A stretch of DNA of 64,000 nucleotides from Lineus longissimus. Taxonomy: Eukaryota; Nemertea; Pilidiophora; Heteronemertea; Lineidae. The notes under the pieces were generated by a model. It made no database searches. It had not been told where the DNA came from and saw only the letters and a program-made list of their open reading frames with translations. A program made the position numbers and the translations under genes. Of the stretch, positions 62,423 to 64,000 are shown one piece after another (position 1 is the first letter of the stretch; every line of letters begins with the position of its first letter). The stretch lies in assembly GCF_910592395.1 (NCBI RefSeq), contig NC_088313.1, positions 17,564,437-17,628,436 on the forward strand, read 5' to 3'.

Positions 62423-64000
62423 CTTAAGAGTGAAGTTTTAAGGCTGAGAAAACCCAAAAGGGTGTTCGATGGACACAACTATTGAACAATGGGTTTTAGG
62501 AGAAACCCTATTTGAAATTCCCTGACAACTATAGTGTTCAGAATTGCACCTAAAGAACCTTTATGCTAAGCACATACAGTATGGGAAGTGTGCATCCTTC
62601 AAAGGACAGAAATGGCTCAGCACTCCGATGATTTTTCATTTTAATGACACGTTTATTTGAAAGAACAGTATTCAAAAGTCGTCTGAGGCGAGGACGTTTT
62701 CAATGTTGATGTTAAACAGGTTTAATGGGGGATCCAACGCTGGTTTTTGGAAAATGATGACAGCGGGGTTAAGATCAGGCGGTGTAAGTCATCAAGTATA
62801 GGAAACAATGACATCCAGACAGATATATGAGGACATAGCGCGGGTCTTTAGCTTTCCGGTGCATCATCAATAATCGCTTCAGGCGAATTTCCATCCGATT
62901 TTATAGTGTTAAGGATTAATCATGCTTGCCTAATTGGACACTGGACTGCATTTCTTGCCTTGCGGCGATTTTGAAAACAGAAAGTGATTATTTGTAGATC
63001 GCCATAATCATTAGAAAATAATAATGAATGACATCTTCTGCTCCAGGGAATGTGACAAAAGGTCATGATCGCTATGATGATATGGCTTCCTGTAACCAGT
63101 TGATCATTGTCATAAACCACTGATGATAATCAATGCAAGGGATCGTTCGAAACCATTCAACATGTAGTACTGATATACAGCAAGACCAAATTTTCGATGG
63201 TCTGAAAACCGAGGACTTGTTTTGGCCTTCGTGTAGATTGCGCAGTAACTGACGAAGTGAACGGTAAAACTAGACAAATAGAGAGGATAAGAGCAGATCG
63301 TTCCGCTTCATACGCAAATTCACTTTTTGTGGCTTGGCCAAGACCCTGATAGCGTTGATACCCAATTTGCTGAGCCACGACCACAATTTAGGTCCCAAAT
63401 CGTGGAAAAATACATTCGCGATACAATTCGTTACAACATTGCTATATTTTACACAAAAAAGACATGTTATCATTAATGGTATCGGAAATAGCTAAATTAC
63501 ACTCGCTTTAAAAAATAAAAATGTCTGTAATGCTGAAAAATAACAAATGTTCAACTGTTGTCAACTTCGTGACTTGGTTCGGGTGGTGGCATACCGGTTC
63601 ACTTATCAGTTAGGAATAATCGGTTCCCGGCATCTTTTGCCGTGATTAGTTTAAGTTACTTTACAGCGTCTTTTAGAAAGGTGAACACAAACTATCATTG
63701 CATGTAATAAAACCTTTGCTGGATTATTCTTTCGTGTCCTCGGCTCATAAATTCACTATTTACCATAACCAGTTACGGGTTTCCTTTTTGCCTCATTACC
63801 CCCAGTTTCCCATTAGGAAAAATACAAAATGCGGCGAAATGTATTAGTAACAGCATTTATATGATAATGATCTGGCTTCGTGTCGCTCGCCCATAACTTC
63901 ACCTGTTGAAAAGGCGGTTTGGTGTTCATCCGTGAAATCACCCGATGATATGTCACAATGCATTATCATTCACAACCAGAAGGAATAACTGGTAAACTGG
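62423..64000. other. Intergenic or intronic, no recognised gene
   Basis: A minus frame (63384-63157) includes a hydrophobic run, SALILSICLVLPFTSSVTAQ, resembling a signal peptide, but no in-frame ATG precedes it. Nothing else recognised. Confidence 0.35.

Overview
The window looks like nuclear DNA of an animal. It is AT-rich, coding density is very low, introns have GT..AG borders, and there are minisatellites, short inverted-repeat elements and a tRNA-derived SINE. No long prokaryote-like reading frames, operons or ribosome binding sites are seen. The one securely recognised gene is a ten-cysteine Ly6/uPAR (three-finger) protein of a type common in invertebrates, so a marine invertebrate, perhaps a lophotrochozoan, is my best guess. 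That placement is inference.

The Ly6 gene lies at 5919-7766 (+) in three exons, all joined in phase 1. It encodes 179 residues: a signal peptide, a ten-cysteine domain ending in CN, and a hydrophobic tail that suggests a GPI anchor. Intron 2 holds decayed copies of the end of exon 2. On the opposite strand just upstream (3925-4377) is a much weaker pair of cysteine-bearing frames that could be a second Ly6-like gene. Other possible exons, judged only on open frame plus a good splice acceptor, are at 9802-10128 (-), 13366-13827 (+), 20234-20514 (-), 31836-32141 (+) and 59517-59728 (-). None resembles a family I can name, and chance frames of this length are expected in 64 kb.

Most of the window is repeats and unrecognised intergenic or intronic DNA. 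There is a dimeric 40/42 bp minisatellite at 398-935, a T-rich short repeat at 9046-9155, a 157 bp duplication at 18747-19010, a satellite of about 225 bp in five copies at 26420-27432, a 126 bp in-frame duplication at 31833-32084, and a 38-57 bp minisatellite at 40242-40606. Four copies of one palindromic MITE-like family lie at 32137, 42590, 47559 and 59121. A SINE with a tRNA-like head and a GAA tail is on the minus strand at 35687-36099, and two further tRNA-like relics sit near 23229 and 62352.

No multi-gene system is visible. The points most worth a second look are the 126 bp in-frame duplication, the nested palindromic MITE family, the decayed exon copies in the Ly6 intron, and the possible minus-strand Ly6-like neighbour.
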